A stretch of DNA of 64,000 bases from Dokdonia sp. 4H-3-7-5 (GTDB lineage Bacteria; Bacteroidota; Bacteroidia; Flavobacteriales; Flavobacteriaceae), in NCBI RefSeq assembly GCF_000212355.1, contig NC_015496.1, forward strand, positions 124,001 to 188,000. Reading direction: 5' to 3'. How positions within the stretch are numbered: the first letter of the stretch is position 1; each line of letters begins with the position of its first letter. This document shows, one piece after another, positions 19,166 to 26,758 of this stretch. The position numbers were made by a program, and so were the translations under genes. The notes under the pieces were generated by a model. That model saw nothing but the letters and a program-made list of their open reading frames with translations. It did not search any database and was not told the origin of the DNA.

Positions 19166-19323
19166 CCACAACTACAGCATAAAGCGAATGAGACATTTTT
19201 GAAAGCTCCACGCGCGGCGACAGAACCACAAATAACTGTATATTTAGACAATCAATTAATAAACAAATAAATACAGGCTATCCAGCAAAATGCCGCACTC
19301 GCTTTATGCAGTGGCCTGTTACC
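19166..19323 (+). other. attC-like site 3
   Basis: Inverse core CCACAAC (19166-19172), left arm GCATAAAGCGAATG (19177-19190), right arm CACTCGCTTTATGC (19295-19308, pairing at 13 of 14), core GTTACCA (19317-19323). The right-arm sequence ctcgctttatgcagtgg-ctG is repeated before the cassettes at 24823 and 26073. Confidence 0.65.
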
Positions 19324-19335
19324 ACACATTAGAAA

Positions 19336-20448
19336 ATGAAAGACCTGAAAATTTGTAAAGATGAATTAGATATTAGTAATGCAGAGATTGAGAAGGCGGA
19401 AAAAATTTGGAACACGAAATTTCCTTTAGAATATAAAGAGTTTTTACTTGAAAATAATGGAGGAATTTCATATCCAAATTGGCCAACAATTCCATCTGAG
19501 AATAATTCTGAATTATGGGGAATTGAGAGATTTCTTAGTATTGGTGATGTAATTTTACAAAAGCAATATCCAATGACTTATACTCTGAACGATATTGACC
19601 AAGAAGATTTTGAACCACATAACTTAAATAAGGATTTACTCTTAGTTTTTGCTTTAGGGGAAAGAGGTATCTATTTCTTTCATTTAAGCGAAAATGATTT
19701 TGGACAAATATATTTTGCAAATTATTCAGGAGGTGATGGAATAGTAAAAGTAAAAACAAAATCCTTTAAAGAATTCCTAAATTCTTTAGATTTATGGGAA
19801 TGGTCTGATGAAGAATATAATCCAAACTTCAAATTTGAAAAACCCTACTGTACAGAGAATAAAATTATTCAAACTCATCTATTTCATACACCCAACAATC
19901 CAGAATTAGGTTTTAATAGATTTAAGGAAGTAGTAGAAGTGCTTTGTAATGTTCAACCTGAAGAAATTAAAAACGCAAACATTCCACATAAATATATTAA
20001 TGACATATCAAAAATAGAACATCTTATTAAAAAAGGATGCAATACAGATGTTCTTCTTTCATCTGCTAGAAAATCCAAAATAATTAAATATTTAATAGAA
20101 CAAAAAGGATTAGACATTAATAAAACCTATAAAGGCAGATATCCTTTACAAAACTATCTTACTGTAGGCTCACCTAATGATGCAAAGGTTAAATATCAGT
20201 TATTATCGGAATTACTTGAATTGAAAATTGAAATGGATTGGTCTGTTACAGGAAATAAATATGATGGAACGCCTGATTTTCCAATGATAGAAAAGTTAAA
20301 AATTCTGAATGAAAAATATTTACAATATGAAATTGATGAAAAGAATTGGTGGATAAAAAATGGAAAACCAACGGGACACATTCCATATCCAAAAAGCTCA
20401 TTTATTGAAAAAAAACTAGGTAACACAAATATTAAAACTGATTCTTAA
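19336..20448 (+). CDS. SMI1/KNR4-family protein with ankyrin-like tail (cassette C)
   Basis: 370 aa, cytoplasmic. Residues about 12-155 match the SMI1/KNR4 (SUKH) pattern: ISNAEIEKAEKIWNTKFP, LEYKEFLLENNGG, a GIERFLSIGDV segment and a long acidic loop with FALGERGIYFFHL. SUKH proteins are often immunity proteins against contact-dependent toxins. Residues about 195-300 look like divergent ankyrin repeats (DISKIEHLIKKGCNTDVLL, IIKYLIEQKGLDINKTYKGR). No toxin gene is adjacent, as usual for a stand-alone cassette. Bounded by GTTACCACAC (19317) and GTGTGGTA (20457). Start ATG 19336 follows the core by 12 bases. Confidence 0.78.
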   Translation: MKDLKICKDELDISNAEIEKAEKIWNTKFPLEYKEFLLENNGGISYPNWPTIPSENNSELWGIERFLSIGDVILQKQYPMTYTLNDIDQEDFEPHNLNKDLLLVFALGERGIYFFHLSENDFGQIYFANYSGGDGIVKVKTKSFKEFLNSLDLWEWSDEEYNPNFKFEKPYCTENKIIQTHLFHTPNNPELGFNRFKEVVEVLCNVQPEEIKNANIPHKYINDISKIEHLIKKGCNTDVLLSSARKSKIIKYLIEQKGLDINKTYKGRYPLQNYLTVGSPNDAKVKYQLLSELLELKIEMDWSVTGNKYDGTPDFPMIEKLKILNEKYLQYEIDEKNWWIKNGKPTGHIPYPKSSFIEKKLGNTNIKTDS

Positions 20449-20464
20449 GAAATAACGTGTGGTA

Positions 20465-22313
20465 ATCGAGTAGACGGCTCTGCTAGCAACTAGCAGAGTG
20501 CGCCTCTCACACCACCGTACGTACGGGTCTCGTATACGGCGGTTCAATAATTATACAGTTCGCTTGTAGTACTCAATTAAACTAACATAACCTCTCATTT
20601 TTAACCGTTTAATAGTAATTGTAGTGCCTAGTATAGGGCTTTGAGCGACTGCCCATCCTCCCATTCTGGTGCGACTCCAAGCATAGGCATTGTCTTGGTT
20701 TACTCCTAAACGGATTAGGTTTTTACGCTCCCGTTCTGGTTTCTTCCAGTGATGCCATATGCAGTACCTCAATCGGTTTCTTAGCCATTCTTCTAGCTTC
20801 TTAAGCTTCGACTGAATGGAGGCAGGTTTAAAGTAATTTATCCAACCACGTATTAATAGGTTGATACGCTTGATGCGGTCGTCAAAACTTGCAGGTATCG
20901 TCTTTTTGGTCAGGTATTTAAGTTTTGACTTAAAATCTTGCCATTTAGACCTAGTTACCATAAGCTGGTACTTCCCTTTTTCTCCTTTCTTATACGTTGG
21001 CACAAATCCAAAGCCTAATACTTGGAAATCTAAAGGTCTCCGCACACCGCTCTTTACCCTATTTATGGGAAGTTGGAGGTGGTCTCGCAAATACTTATAG
21101 ATACTGTTACCTACACGCTTTGCAGCCACTTTACTCTTAACGTAAATACTAAAATCATCGGCATATCTTACGTAACGATGCCCACGTTTCTCTAATTCTT
21201 TATCCAGCTCATTGAGCAGAATATTAGAAAGCAATGGACTTAATGGCGAACCCTGAGGAACGCCTTTTCTGCGTTTTTGTAATCGACCGTTAATCAGTAT
21301 AGGCGCTCTAAGAAATGAACGCAATAACCGCATCGTGGCTTTGCACTGTACCTTTTTGTAAATCAACTCTAGAAGTATACAGTGTGATACTTCATCAAAG
21401 AAACTCTTTAAATCTATATCTACTATATCTTGAGAACCAGCATTGATATTTAAAAGGCTTTCTGCCGTGGCTTGATGGGCATTACGTTGTGGTCTGAACC
21501 CGTAACTATGCTTTTGAAAGTCTGGCTCAAATAAAGGTTGCAATACTTGATGTAATGCCTGCTGAAATACTCTATCAACAACTGTAGGAATACCGAGTAA
21601 TCGTTTCTTACCATTACTTTTAGGGATTTCAACACCTAATATAGGAGACACCTGATAGCGCTTTCTTTCTATGTGCGAAACGTATTGTTTTCCATAAATC
21701 TGTAGTATAGATTTTAGCTCTTTAATATAAACGTTATCCACTCCAGCAGATCCCTTGTTACGATACACTCGCGCCTAGGCTTCGTTTAGATTCTTTTTGC
21801 TTGTTACTTGTTTAATCAATACTCATAATTTGAATTGCTGTCTCGCTTAATCGAAGGCTATTGTTTTACTAGAAAACTATCCGTAGCATAAAACAACACC
21901 TTTGGTCATTAAAGACAATTATTGTTCTGTCCTTCACTAAAATATCAGGCTTTAGCTACTATGACTTCTGCTGACTTCTCTAATAGACCAACTCGTGGTT
22001 ATAGAGACCTCCCCAGGTAAGAACATCTTCTTTCTCTCAATCCCTGCCGTATCTACATAATTACCCTTTTGATACTATTTAGGGCGTAACAATGATGTGC
22101 TTGCTTACCCGAGTAATTATGCCTCATATACGGTTCCTGTTCGTCAGTACCGAGATTTGTAGTCCTGCTTTCTTCAGTCCTAGCTTCACAACTAGCAACC
22201 TTGCAGCTTACTAATGGTTCAAGGCGTTACCCCTGCCCATAAGGGACTTGCACCCTCTAGATAAAAAAAACTACTTTTAATAAGTAGTCTAAAGATGCCC
22301 ATACTGGGCACAC
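20465..22313 (-). mobile_element. Group II intron copy 2 (intact ribozyme ends)
   Basis: 1849 bp, antisense to the cassettes. 5' end GTGTGCCCAGTATGGGC at 22313, the early GGTGCAAGTCCC element typical of group II introns, domain V at 20511-20545, the CTCTGCTAG/CTAGCAGAG hairpin at 20479-20499 and the 3' end at 20465. It encodes a reverse transcriptase without an endonuclease domain. Insertion in an attC inverse core on the strand opposite to the cassettes is the habit of group IIC-attC introns. The structural class was not verified by folding. Confidence 0.85.
20551..21768 (-). CDS. Group II intron reverse transcriptase/maturase
   Basis: 405 aa from GTG at 21768. Reverse transcriptase for intron mobility and maturase for splicing. 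Seen: RT0/1 (NKGSAGVDN, KRLLGIPTVVDRVFQQAL), GFRPQRNAHQA, SFFDEVSH, KGVPQGSPLSPLLSNI, the catalytic RYVRYADDFSIY, then the GIIM maturase domain (IRGWINYF, WLRNRLRYCIWHHWKKP, SRTRMGGWAVAQSPI). No endonuclease domain follows. Upstream the same frame reads NLNEA, TAG (21775-21777), ARVYRNKG, which aligns with the usual N-terminus of these proteins, so the amber codon interrupts a conserved block. Either translation begins at GTG or the stop is read through. Confidence 0.9.
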   Translation of the reverse strand: MYRNKGSAGVDNVYIKELKSILQIYGKQYVSHIERKRYQVSPILGVEIPKSNGKKRLLGIPTVVDRVFQQALHQVLQPLFEPDFQKHSYGFRPQRNAHQATAESLLNINAGSQDIVDIDLKSFFDEVSHCILLELIYKKVQCKATMRLLRSFLRAPILINGRLQKRRKGVPQGSPLSPLLSNILLNELDKELEKRGHRYVRYADDFSIYVKSKVAAKRVGNSIYKYLRDHLQLPINRVKSGVRRPLDFQVLGFGFVPTYKKGEKGKYQLMVTRSKWQDFKSKLKYLTKKTIPASFDDRIKRINLLIRGWINYFKPASIQSKLKKLEEWLRNRLRYCIWHHWKKPERERKNLIRLGVNQDNAYAWSRTRMGGWAVAQSPILGTTITIKRLKMRGYVSLIEYYKRTV

Positions 22314-22434
22314 ACACCGGCTATAGTTCATTGCGGCGGAATTTCCTCTCGGAAATTACTGCGTATTTGCTAACTTTGGTTTACGGCGGAATAGTTCTGC
22401 CGAACCATCCCGCAACGAAACCATAGCCAAAACC

Positions 22435-22935
22435 GTTGGCAGCAAGCTAAAAGACAACCAAATAGAGATTCAATTACGAACAGATTATGCAGACATTTAT
22501 ACACTACTTTTTACACTTTGGCTTTCCGTTTTTTATCGCCTATGGATTTTTTAGAAAAGATTGGAAAAAAGTCTATTTGATATTGCTTGCAACGATGTTG
22601 GTTGATTTAGACCATTTGGTTGCAAACCCCATATTTCAAGCAAATAGATGTAGCATAAATTTTCATATTTTGCATACATACTACGCAATGATAGTTTATG
22701 TGATACTGCTCTTTTTCCGTAAACCGTTCAACATAATTGGGATTGGACTTTTATTTCATATGCTTACAGATTTTATAGATTGTATGATGATGTATTCGAA
22801 TTGTAAAGACTGTTTTTCAGACTCACCAGCGATAGAACTATTAAGAATGACTTCAAATATATTCGGAATGTAAACAAGCAAAGTATGATAATAAAAGGAT
22901 TCTTGACCAGTATAAAAAAGAAAGCCAGCTGCCAA
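22435..22935 (+). other. Cassette D (DUF6122 membrane protein)
   Basis: Bounded by GTTGGCAGC (22435-22443) and GCTGCCAA (22928-22935), complementary over 8 bases, around one + strand gene. The right-hand inverse core is interrupted by the remnant of intron copy 3. Confidence 0.6.
22487..22873 (+). CDS. DUF6122-like small membrane protein
   Basis: 128 aa, three or four membrane helices. The DLDHL motif (about residue 41), HILHTYYAM and FHMLTDFIDCMMM resemble the histidine/aspartate-rich DUF6122 proteins, which look like shortened relatives of YdjM-type membrane metal-dependent hydrolases. The family call comes from the pattern alone. The conserved His and Asp at the membrane face suggest metal binding, but no reaction is known. 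Start ATG 22487. A single gene between the inverted repeats of cassette D. The short C-terminal tail with CKDC (about residues 104-107) could bind metal. Confidence 0.65.
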   Translation: MQTFIHYFLHFGFPFFIAYGFFRKDWKKVYLILLATMLVDLDHLVANPIFQANRCSINFHILHTYYAMIVYVILLFFRKPFNIIGIGLLFHMLTDFIDCMMMYSNCKDCFSDSPAIELLRMTSNIFGM

Positions 22936-23167
22936 TCGAGTAGACGGCTCTGCTAGCAACTAGCAGAGTGCGCCTCTCACACCACCGTACGTACGGGTCT
23001 CGTATACGGCGGTTCAATAATTATACAGCTCGTTTATAGTACTCAATTAAACTAACATAACCTCTCATTTTTAACCGCTTGATAGTAATTGTAGTGCCTA
23101 GTATAGGGCTTTGAGCGACTGCCCATCCTCCCATTCTTGTGCGACTCCAAGCATAAGCGCTGTCTTG
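22935..23167 (-). mobile_element. Group II intron copy 3, 3' remnant
   Basis: Only the last 233 bp of the intron remain: 3' end, small hairpin, domain V (22981-23014) and the reverse transcriptase C-terminus. The break at 23164-23167 (CTTG) joins it directly to the interior of a cassette-G copy, and the same four bases occur at the matching place in both parents, so a microhomology deletion is likely. Confidence 0.85.
23021..23167 (-). pseudogene. C-terminal fragment of intron reverse transcriptase
   Basis: Encodes SAYAWSRTRMGGWAVAQSPI and the following residues to EYYKRAV and stop, corresponding to the last 49 or so residues of the intron protein. The N-terminal nine tenths were deleted. 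The upstream open codons belong to the fused cassette-G sequence and are not part of the gene. Confidence 0.85.
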
Positions 23168-23285
23168 CAAATTCCCGCCGTCGTATGGCTCCGCTTCAAA
23201 ATCAGAACACCTCAAAAGTCATTGAAATATCGAAAAGTTAGGTATAGATCGAGTTAGAGTAAATCCGCTAGGATTTTAAAGCTCT
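23164..23285. repeat. Second copy of cassette-G interior
   Basis: About 122 bp matching 18952-19073 with around ten differences (TTGCAAATTCCCGCC through GGATTTTAAAGCTC). It shows that cassette G, or the intron plus cassette G, existed at least twice in this array. Confidence 0.85.
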
Positions 23286-23650
23286 CAGCGTTACCCCCTT
23301 GCCATTCCCCTGTTAGCGGGTGATGAGACTCAATAAGCTATTGTCTCTGTGTGTTCTTCTCATCTGCACGTTACCCATAAGATGCAAGAACAATTGTTTT
23401 ACTCATTCTTCACCTCATTATCATCTAACTACAGCATTATTAGCTCAATCATCTGATGCTTAGTTAGGAACGAAAGGCAATAGTCATTTGATAAACAATT
23501 CTTTAATTGAAAACTTCTTATAAACTTGCGACTACCAATTAGCTACAATAACTTAAATAACGTGTTTAAGTTATTGTTGATAAAACATCTTTAAGAAAAC
23601 AAAATACTTGTGTATTCTTAATTATTTTTATAAAAAAATTATAAGAAGCT
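23286..23650. other. Array remnant without a gene
   Basis: About 365 bp with no gene. Possible degenerate cores GTTAGCG (near 23310) and GTTACCC (near 23371), and a hairpin TAACTTAAA / TTTAAGTTA at about 23549-23573 that could be a terminator or leader hairpin of the next gene. Confidence 0.4.
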
Positions 23651-24265
23651 ATGAGACAGTTGACTAATAAGTTGTATACATTATTAATTTTAATAAGTTG
23701 TTTTTCTTCCATTTCCTGCAATAGTACTCCTGATAAAGAAATTAAGGAACCAGTTTTATTAAATGCCGATAATGAAAAAGTAATGGGTGCTGATAAAACC
23801 AAAATTTACAATTTTAATGAAGGTTGTGTAGAGACCTTTAAAAAAATAGATTTCTCATCCTTATGTTTTACTGATGAACACACTCCACCATATAGCACTG
23901 GAGACATGTCATTTATGAAAAATAGATGTCAATATACGCTAGCAGATGGACAGATTAAATTAGGGATAGTTTTTAAAGACTATTCAACTACCAAACCAGA
24001 AGAGGTAAATGATAGACTTAACTCTGAAAGAAAAGCATATATGATGACCGAAAAATTGATGTACAAGAATATTCAAATAATTGAAGATTTTAAGTATTCT
24101 GCGGTCATAAGTGAGAATAGCTTAGCCGACTCTAATGTGAAGAAATTGACTATATTTTTTAATAATATTGTAATCTTTATTGAAGCAGATAAAAATAATT
24201 GCGCAGCTACTAATGATTCCTTATTAAAGACAGGGCAAATAGTCCTAGAATCCGTTATTGAATAA
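23651..24265 (+). CDS. Lipoprotein of unknown function
   Basis: 204 aa. The signal peptide ends in lipobox SSISC (Cys23), so it should be lipidated. The mature protein has two regions: an N-terminal linker (NSTPDKEIKEPVLLNADNEK) and a mixed domain with four further cysteines (EGCVETF, SLCFTDEH, NRCQYTL, NNCAATN). No family is recognised. It carries an ATG start and sits in the AT-rich accessory block, downstream of the rearranged part of the cassette array. No clear flanking core repeats were found, so cassette status is uncertain. Confidence 0.7.
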   Translation: MRQLTNKLYTLLILISCFSSISCNSTPDKEIKEPVLLNADNEKVMGADKTKIYNFNEGCVETFKKIDFSSLCFTDEHTPPYSTGDMSFMKNRCQYTLADGQIKLGIVFKDYSTTKPEEVNDRLNSERKAYMMTEKLMYKNIQIIEDFKYSAVISENSLADSNVKKLTIFFNNIVIFIEADKNNCAATNDSLLKTGQIVLESVIE

Positions 24266-24306
24266 AGTCATTGTATTGTAGAAAAGATAAAAATGAAATA
24301 AAGGGC

Positions 24307-24459
24307 TTGGTAACTCAGTTAAAAGAATATCTAGGTGGCATGGATATGGAAGAAATTAGTGAGTGGGGAGTTCAAATTCATCTAGATAGCGAAAGACATA
24401 ATATCAGCATAAGACCACAAGACCCTCATGCAAGTCGCTCGTTAAAATACTCTACGTAG
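24307..24459 (+). CDS. Small ORF, possible gene remnant
   Basis: About 50 aa. The frame is open from 24271 but has no good start; TTG codons at 24271 and 24307 are the only candidates. The sequence LVTQLKEYLGGMDMEEISEW and a segment with SERHNISIRP looks protein-like and soluble, unlike random translation, so it may be the end of a decayed gene. No family recognised. Confidence 0.35.
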   Translation: MVTQLKEYLGGMDMEEISEWGVQIHLDSERHNISIRPQDPHASRSLKYST

Positions 24460-24845
24460 GAATAAAAAATCGCTCAATAGAGAACTGAGTTTAAAAACAA
24501 GCCTCTTTCGCCTAAGCTCAGCACAAACTTTAAGCTAATTTTAATCTATAGTTTTCATCGCAGGGTGATCCTGATTTTATGATCGTAAAGAATTGTTTTA
24601 AGAGCTTATTTGCCAGTATAATAGGGACTATTTTTATCTTCACTCATACTCAATATGCTTTCGCGAAAGCGTACTTCTTTCAATCAACTTTAAAACCGCT
24701 ACGCGCAACGCGCAACTTCAAATTTCATTGTATACTTAGATCAAACCAACAAGACTATAAATCAAAGCAAATCAGTAATCCCGATAGCTATCGGGAGCTG
24801 TACTCGCTTTATGCAGTGGGCTGTTGGCAACAAGCGGAAAAACGA
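24460..24845. other. Non-coding stretch before the LprI-like cassette gene
   Basis: 386 bp. It contains the dispersed palindrome (24657-24670), a 120-bp block repeated at 25953-26074, the 16-bp palindrome CCCGATAGCTATCGGG (24780-24795) and the right half of an attC-like site ending in core GTTGGCAAC (24823-24831). The open frame that crosses it in phase with the next gene has no family features. Confidence 0.55.
24703..24823. repeat. About 120-bp direct repeat, copy 1 (copy 2 at 25953-26074)
   Basis: Roughly 80% identical by eye to 25953-26074. Both carry CCCGATAGCTATCGGG (24780-24795 and 26031-26046) and end in ctcgctttatgcagtgg-ctg followed directly by a cassette core. A related but shorter end precedes the core at 19317. 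These look like right halves of one attC-like family. Confidence 0.75.
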
Positions 24846-25691
24846 ATGAAAAATATATTAGCAATTTTAATTCTGACTTTGACTTTTAATTGTTTTTCGC
24901 AAACTCAAGCGGAAATGAATAAAAACGCAAATAAGGAATACAGAAAAGCTGACAAAGAACTTAACATTGTTTACCAAAAAATCTTGAGTGAATATCAATT
25001 AGACTCATTTTTTATCGACCGACTTAAAAAAACACAGCGAATTTGGAATTCTTACCGTGACGCTGAATTGGAAATGAAATTCCCTGCTGATAATAAGCAA
25101 GCCGAATATGGAAGTGTCTATCCAATGTGTGTTTCTTTGTTTTTAAAGGAACTGACTGTAGAGCGAACTGAAAAATTACGAGTTTGGTTAAATGGAATTG
25201 AAGAAGGCAACATGTGGTCAGGTTCTGTAAAAACAAAAAAAGAATTAGACTTCGAATATGTCGCAACGAAAAAATTTGTTGAGCTTAAACTTCCTGATTC
25301 ATTAGAAGTAATTCCAAATAAAAGTCTTATTGCGGACTTTAATGGTGACTTAAAACCAGATGTAGCAACACTCGTAAAAAACAAACGAAACTCAAAAATC
25401 GGTGTACTCATAGTGAATCATTCCAACGATAAAATGTTTGTTTTTGGAGCGGGAAAAGAAGTTGATAATATGACTGACTTGGTCTGGATTGAAATATTCA
25501 AAATGATCCCAAAGGGTGAAATTGTTTCACCTACTTTAGTCGACGAGGTGACTGGAGATATAATCGGACAAGACGAAAGCAAAAATTTTGAACTTATTGG
25601 AAACGGAATTTACATGAGCGTTGAGGAATCTCACAGAGGCGGAATTTTATTTTGGTCCGGAAAAGAATATAATTGGTATCATATGGAATAA
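24846..25691 (+). CDS. Exported LprI/DUF1311-domain protein with FG-GAP-like motif (cassette E)
   Basis: 281 aa. Signal peptide MKNILAILILTLTFNCFSQ. Residues about 22-115 match the LprI/DUF1311 pattern (ANKEYRKADKELNIVYQKIL, LKKTQRIWNSYRDAELE, one Cys in YPMCVSLFLKELT). Some family members inhibit lysozymes. The C-terminal half has an integrin-like calcium loop (ADFNGDLKPDVATLVKN) and mixed strands. Start ATG 24846 is chosen because it gives a signal peptide and lies 15 bases after the core; the upstream open frame lies in repeat DNA. Flanked by GTTGGCAAC (24823-24831) and its exact complement GTTGCCAAC (25699-25707). Confidence 0.8.
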   Translation: MKNILAILILTLTFNCFSQTQAEMNKNANKEYRKADKELNIVYQKILSEYQLDSFFIDRLKKTQRIWNSYRDAELEMKFPADNKQAEYGSVYPMCVSLFLKELTVERTEKLRVWLNGIEEGNMWSGSVKTKKELDFEYVATKKFVELKLPDSLEVIPNKSLIADFNGDLKPDVATLVKNKRNSKIGVLIVNHSNDKMFVFGAGKEVDNMTDLVWIEIFKMIPKGEIVSPTLVDEVTGDIIGQDESKNFELIGNGIYMSVEESHRGGILFWSGKEYNWYHME

Positions 25692-25700
25692 AAAGCCAGT

Positions 25701-25832
25701 TGCCAACTATGCATATATTTTATTGCTAAGTTCTAGCTTGTTTACAAAAGTACTCGCGGACTTTCTATTCGTTTTTTATTTACTTACTTAGTCACTTGAT
25801 CACGCAACTTTCCATATACATAAACGTTGACG
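25701..25832 (+). other. attC-like site 5
   Basis: Inverse core TGCCAAC (25701-25707), left arm TATGCATATATTTTATTGC (25708-25726), right arm GCAACTTTCCATATACATA (25804-25822) with imperfect pairing, core GTTGACG (25826-25832). It is not interrupted. Confidence 0.6.
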
Positions 25833-26072
25833 GCTGATTTCCAAAGGACCTATTTTTCATATTAAGATAAGCCACGTCCAACGCAGTAGTATACTCGTAA
25901 ATTCCCGCAATAGTTCGTTTCTCACTCGTCGAATGCAATTCTGAACTCCTTATGCGCGGCGCACAACTCCGAAATTCATTGTATATTTAGATCAAAAAAA
26001 TAAGACTGCAACCTAAAGCAGATCAGCAATCCCGATAGCTATCGGGAGCCGCACTCGCTTTTGGCAGTGGTC
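25826..26072 (+). other. Gene-less cassette related to cassette G
   Basis: Begins GTTGACGGCTGATT, then follows cassette G for about 110 bp (aaaggac, tttttcat, aagataagccac, aattcccgc) before passing into the 120-bp repeat. No gene is visible. The expected closing inverse repeat is missing, so this copy is truncated. Confidence 0.5.
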
Positions 26073-26086
26073 TGTCAACCATAATT

Positions 26087-26758
26087 ATGAAGAGAACATT
26101 GATATTTTTTTTACTAATCTCGAATTATTGTAATTCACAGAACTTCGTAAAAATTGGTGATAGTATTTTGTCCGAGGTTGATTTTCAATCTCATTATAAA
26201 ACGATAAAACAATACTACTTTCCAAAAGAAACAGAACTCAATTATTTTGAAGAAGTCACCAAGAATGACTCACTTATTAAAAATGCCCACATTTCGGTGT
26301 ACATGAATAAATCAGAGCACTCTCGAGGATTTTTTTATTTATTGAACAAACCATTTCCTGATTTTAAACTTAAAGACTCGAATAATATAACGTATACTAA
26401 TTCATCGGTGATTGATAAATCCACACTAGTTTGTATACTAAGTTCCAGATCAATTCCTAGCATGAAAAGAATCAAAGCGTTGAATTCATTATACTTCAAC
26501 AATAAATTTAATGTCATCGGCTTCATTAAAGACGAGAGAATAAAACAATCACAATTAAGGAAAATCAAATTTCCATTATTATTGAATTCTTCTCAATGGT
26601 TGGATGATAATTTTAAGAATTATTATACACCAACGTTTTTGATTTTGGATGATTGTGGTTTTGTCACCTATTTATTTCCGGGCTACCCTCACAAGAATAC
26701 AAAATACATCCCGGTAGATGAAATGCATAAGACTGTGTTTGATGCTTTGATCAAATAA
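26087..26758 (+). CDS. Exported thioredoxin-fold-like protein without CxxC
   Basis: 223 aa, signal peptide MKRTLIFFLLISNYCNSQ. Residues about 90-200 follow the AhpC/TlpA-type layout (FPDFKLKDSNNITYTNSSVI, then STLVCILSSRSIPSMKRIKA at the usual active-site strand, FNVIGFIKDE, the cis-proline-like YTPTFLILDD and GFVTYLFPG). The CxxC pair is replaced by SSRSIP, so it is not a normal thiol-disulfide oxidoreductase. Preceded by a core-like GTCAACC at 26074. No complementary closing repeat was found. Confidence 0.6.
   Translation: MKRTLIFFLLISNYCNSQNFVKIGDSILSEVDFQSHYKTIKQYYFPKETELNYFEEVTKNDSLIKNAHISVYMNKSEHSRGFFYLLNKPFPDFKLKDSNNITYTNSSVIDKSTLVCILSSRSIPSMKRIKALNSLYFNNKFNVIGFIKDERIKQSQLRKIKFPLLLNSSQWLDDNFKNYYTPTFLILDDCGFVTYLFPGYPHKNTKYIPVDEMHKTVFDALIK

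Larger units (their letters stand above)
20458..22441 (+). other. attC-like site 4, split by group II intron 2
   Basis: Left part TGTGGTA (20458-20464), intron 20465-22313, then ACA and the arms. Left arm GGCTATAGTTCATTGCGG (22319-22336) pairs with CCGCAACGAAACCATAGCC (22410-22428) at nearly all positions. The core GTTGGCA starts at 22435. Intron removal restores TGGTAACACCGGCTATAG. Confidence 0.68.

Noticed and set aside
16859-22313. The two reverse transcriptase loci as retrons or DGR systems
   Set aside because: Conserved intron ends, domain V and the GIIM maturase domain identify group II introns.
24579-24845. 89-codon in-frame extension upstream of the LprI-like gene
   Set aside because: Runs through repeat DNA, a dispersed palindrome and an attC-like end; the internal ATG at 24846 starts a normal signal peptide.
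15243-25832. Array as a transposon or prophage island
   Set aside because: No transposase, phage gene, or integrase is seen; the boundaries are per-gene matched inverted repeats, not one pair of terminal repeats.
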